Assembly (NCBI GenBank): GCA_900540095.1
Contig: UQEO01000050.1
Span: 1 to 13,509 of the forward strand
DNA: 13,509 nucleotides
Reading direction: 5' to 3'
Source of the DNA: an uncultured Collinsella sp.
GTDB taxonomy: Bacteria > Actinomycetota > Coriobacteriia > Coriobacteriales > Coriobacteriaceae
Positions 12,680-13,509 of this stretch are shown here, piece after piece. The notes beneath the pieces were generated by a model that worked only from the letters and a program-made list of their open reading frames with translations, made no database searches and was not told where the DNA came from. Positions within the stretch are counted from its first letter, which is position 1; each line of letters begins with the position of its first letter. The position numbers and the translations under genes were made by a program.

Positions 12680-13399
12680 ATGCCTGCGCCCAAAAATGCA
12701 CCGCTTTACCAGCAGATTTATGACGAAATCAAGGATGCGATCGAGAAAGGTGTTTATGCACCCAAGGAGCGTATTCCGTCCGAGCTTGAACTAGCCGAGC
12801 AGTACGAGGTGAGCCGTATTACGGTGCGCCGCGCTGTCGAGGAGCTGTGCTCCGATGGTTACCTGGTTAAGCAGCAGGGCCGCGGCACCTTTGTCTCCAC
12901 GCCGCACATCAACCGCCAGTTTCACGCCTCGACGCTGCAGACGTTTACCGCGCTGTGTGCCGGCAACGGCATGAAGGCCGGTGCGCACGTGATCGATCGC
13001 CAGATCGTTCCGGCGCGCCAAAACGAGATGGAGTTCTTTGGCCTGCAGAAGGATGCGCTGCTGCTGCATATCAAGCGCGTGCGTACGGCCGACGGCGAGC
13101 CCATCTTTGAGGAGAACATCTTTGTGCCGTTTGACGCCTACCGTGAGCTGTTGACGGCCGATCTTGAGGACAAGTCGATTTTTGCCGAGGTCGAGCGTGT
13201 TGGCGGAACGCCGATTGTCTCGGTTGGCTACCGTACGGTCGAGGCCGTTCGAGCTAACGCCGAGCAGGCGGCCGAGCTGGGCATTGCTCCGCACGATCCG
13301 CTGCTCAACCTGCGTGCCGGCTTTACCGGTCCCAATGGCGAGCCGGTCTTGCTCGGCAAACAGTATTACGTGGGCAGCCGCTACGTCATGGTCATATAA
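12680..13399 (+). CDS. GntR/HutC-family transcriptional regulator (second)
   Basis: 239-residue regulator with an N-terminal winged helix-turn-helix (residues ~7-75: PLYQQIYDEIKDAIEKGVY, RIPSELELAEQYEVSRITVRR, wing LVKQQGRGTFV) and a UTRA effector domain (~90-235, including LLLHIKRVRTADGEPIFEENIFVP and the final strand LLGKQYYVGSRYVMVI). It has the same architecture as the leftward regulator at the other end of the locus but is diverged. ATG 12680 gives a normal N-terminus; the ribosome binding site (AAGAG) is weak, which suits low expression. A motif shared with the EamA and PTS promoters lies about 40-55 bases upstream. It could repress the PTS operon, itself, or genes beyond the window. 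Effector likely a sugar phosphate, by family. Confidence 0.92.
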   Translation: MPAPKNAPLYQQIYDEIKDAIEKGVYAPKERIPSELELAEQYEVSRITVRRAVEELCSDGYLVKQQGRGTFVSTPHINRQFHASTLQTFTALCAGNGMKAGAHVIDRQIVPARQNEMEFFGLQKDALLLHIKRVRTADGEPIFEENIFVPFDAYRELLTADLEDKSIFAEVERVGGTPIVSVGYRTVEAVRANAEQAAELGIAPHDPLLNLRAGFTGPNGEPVLLGKQYYVGSRYVMVI

Positions 13400-13472
13400 G
13401 TTACGTGGTTTTACCAAATCGCGTAACGGCTCGACGCTGCGCCTTTGGTTCCGCCGTTCTAACGAACGGCGG
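13400..13472 (+). other. Two hairpins downstream of the second GntR gene
   Basis: GTTACG-TGGT (13400-13409) can pair with ACCA and CGTAAC (13422-13427) with a bulge. CCGCCGTTC (13451-13459) pairs perfectly with GAACGGCGG (13464-13472) around a 4-base loop. Neither has a T-tract. TCGACGCTGC is repeated at 13432-13441 and 13479-13488, flanking the second hairpin. No gene is visible in 13400-13509. Confidence 0.5.
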
Positions 13473-13509
13473 ACCGGTCGACGCTGCAAACGCCCCTAAG
13501 CGGCAATCT

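Overview
The window is GC-rich Gram-positive DNA with purine-rich ribosome binding sites. The codon bias, gene content and short palindromic intergenic repeats suggest a gut Coriobacteriia actinobacterium, most likely Collinsella. This is inferred from style and gene content; no 16S or marker search was possible.

Left end (1-3107): the 3' end of mfd behind a low-complexity, probably corrupted first ~40 bases; a PAP2-family lipid phosphatase gene with a frameshift; a threonine aldolase gene broken by a 46-bp insertion between 6-bp direct repeats; a strong terminator; and an intact GNAT acetyltransferase. This part looks like ordinary chromosome, and its two broken frames may be real or assembly errors.

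Centre (3107-10374): a sugar-amine utilisation locus. A leftward GntR/HutC regulator diverges from a SIS-domain deglycase-like gene. Then come an EamA (DMT) transporter, a complete mannose-family PTS (fused EIIA-EIIB, EIIC, EIID) and a second SIS-domain deglycase-like gene ending at a strong terminator. The combination of a mannose-family PTS with two FrlB/GfrF/FraB-type SIS proteins resembles the gfr (glucoselysine/fructoselysine) system of Salmonella. I infer uptake and phosphorylation of Amadori-type compounds such as fructoselysine or glucoselysine, then cleavage to glucose-6-phosphate and a free amine. The EamA protein could export the released amine. Use of fructoselysine by a gut Collinsella has been reported, to my recollection, so the pathway may not be new; the regulation and layout here are the less familiar parts.

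Right end (10375-13509): a HAD (beta-phosphoglucomutase-like) phosphatase, a 119-bp nested palindromic element, a YitT-family membrane protein and a second GntR/HutC regulator. A GTATnTAAC-type motif recurs upstream of the first regulator/SIS pair (two near-identical 19-bp copies), EamA, the PTS operon and the second GntR, suggesting one regulon under one or both GntR proteins.

Several repeat families lie between genes: a 35-bp element in three copies, a 31-bp near-palindrome, a 65-bp hairpin and the 119-bp nested palindrome. One copy of the 35-bp element fills the gap between two convergent genes and supplies a stop codon. I saw no tRNA, rRNA, CRISPR array, insertion sequence or phage gene.
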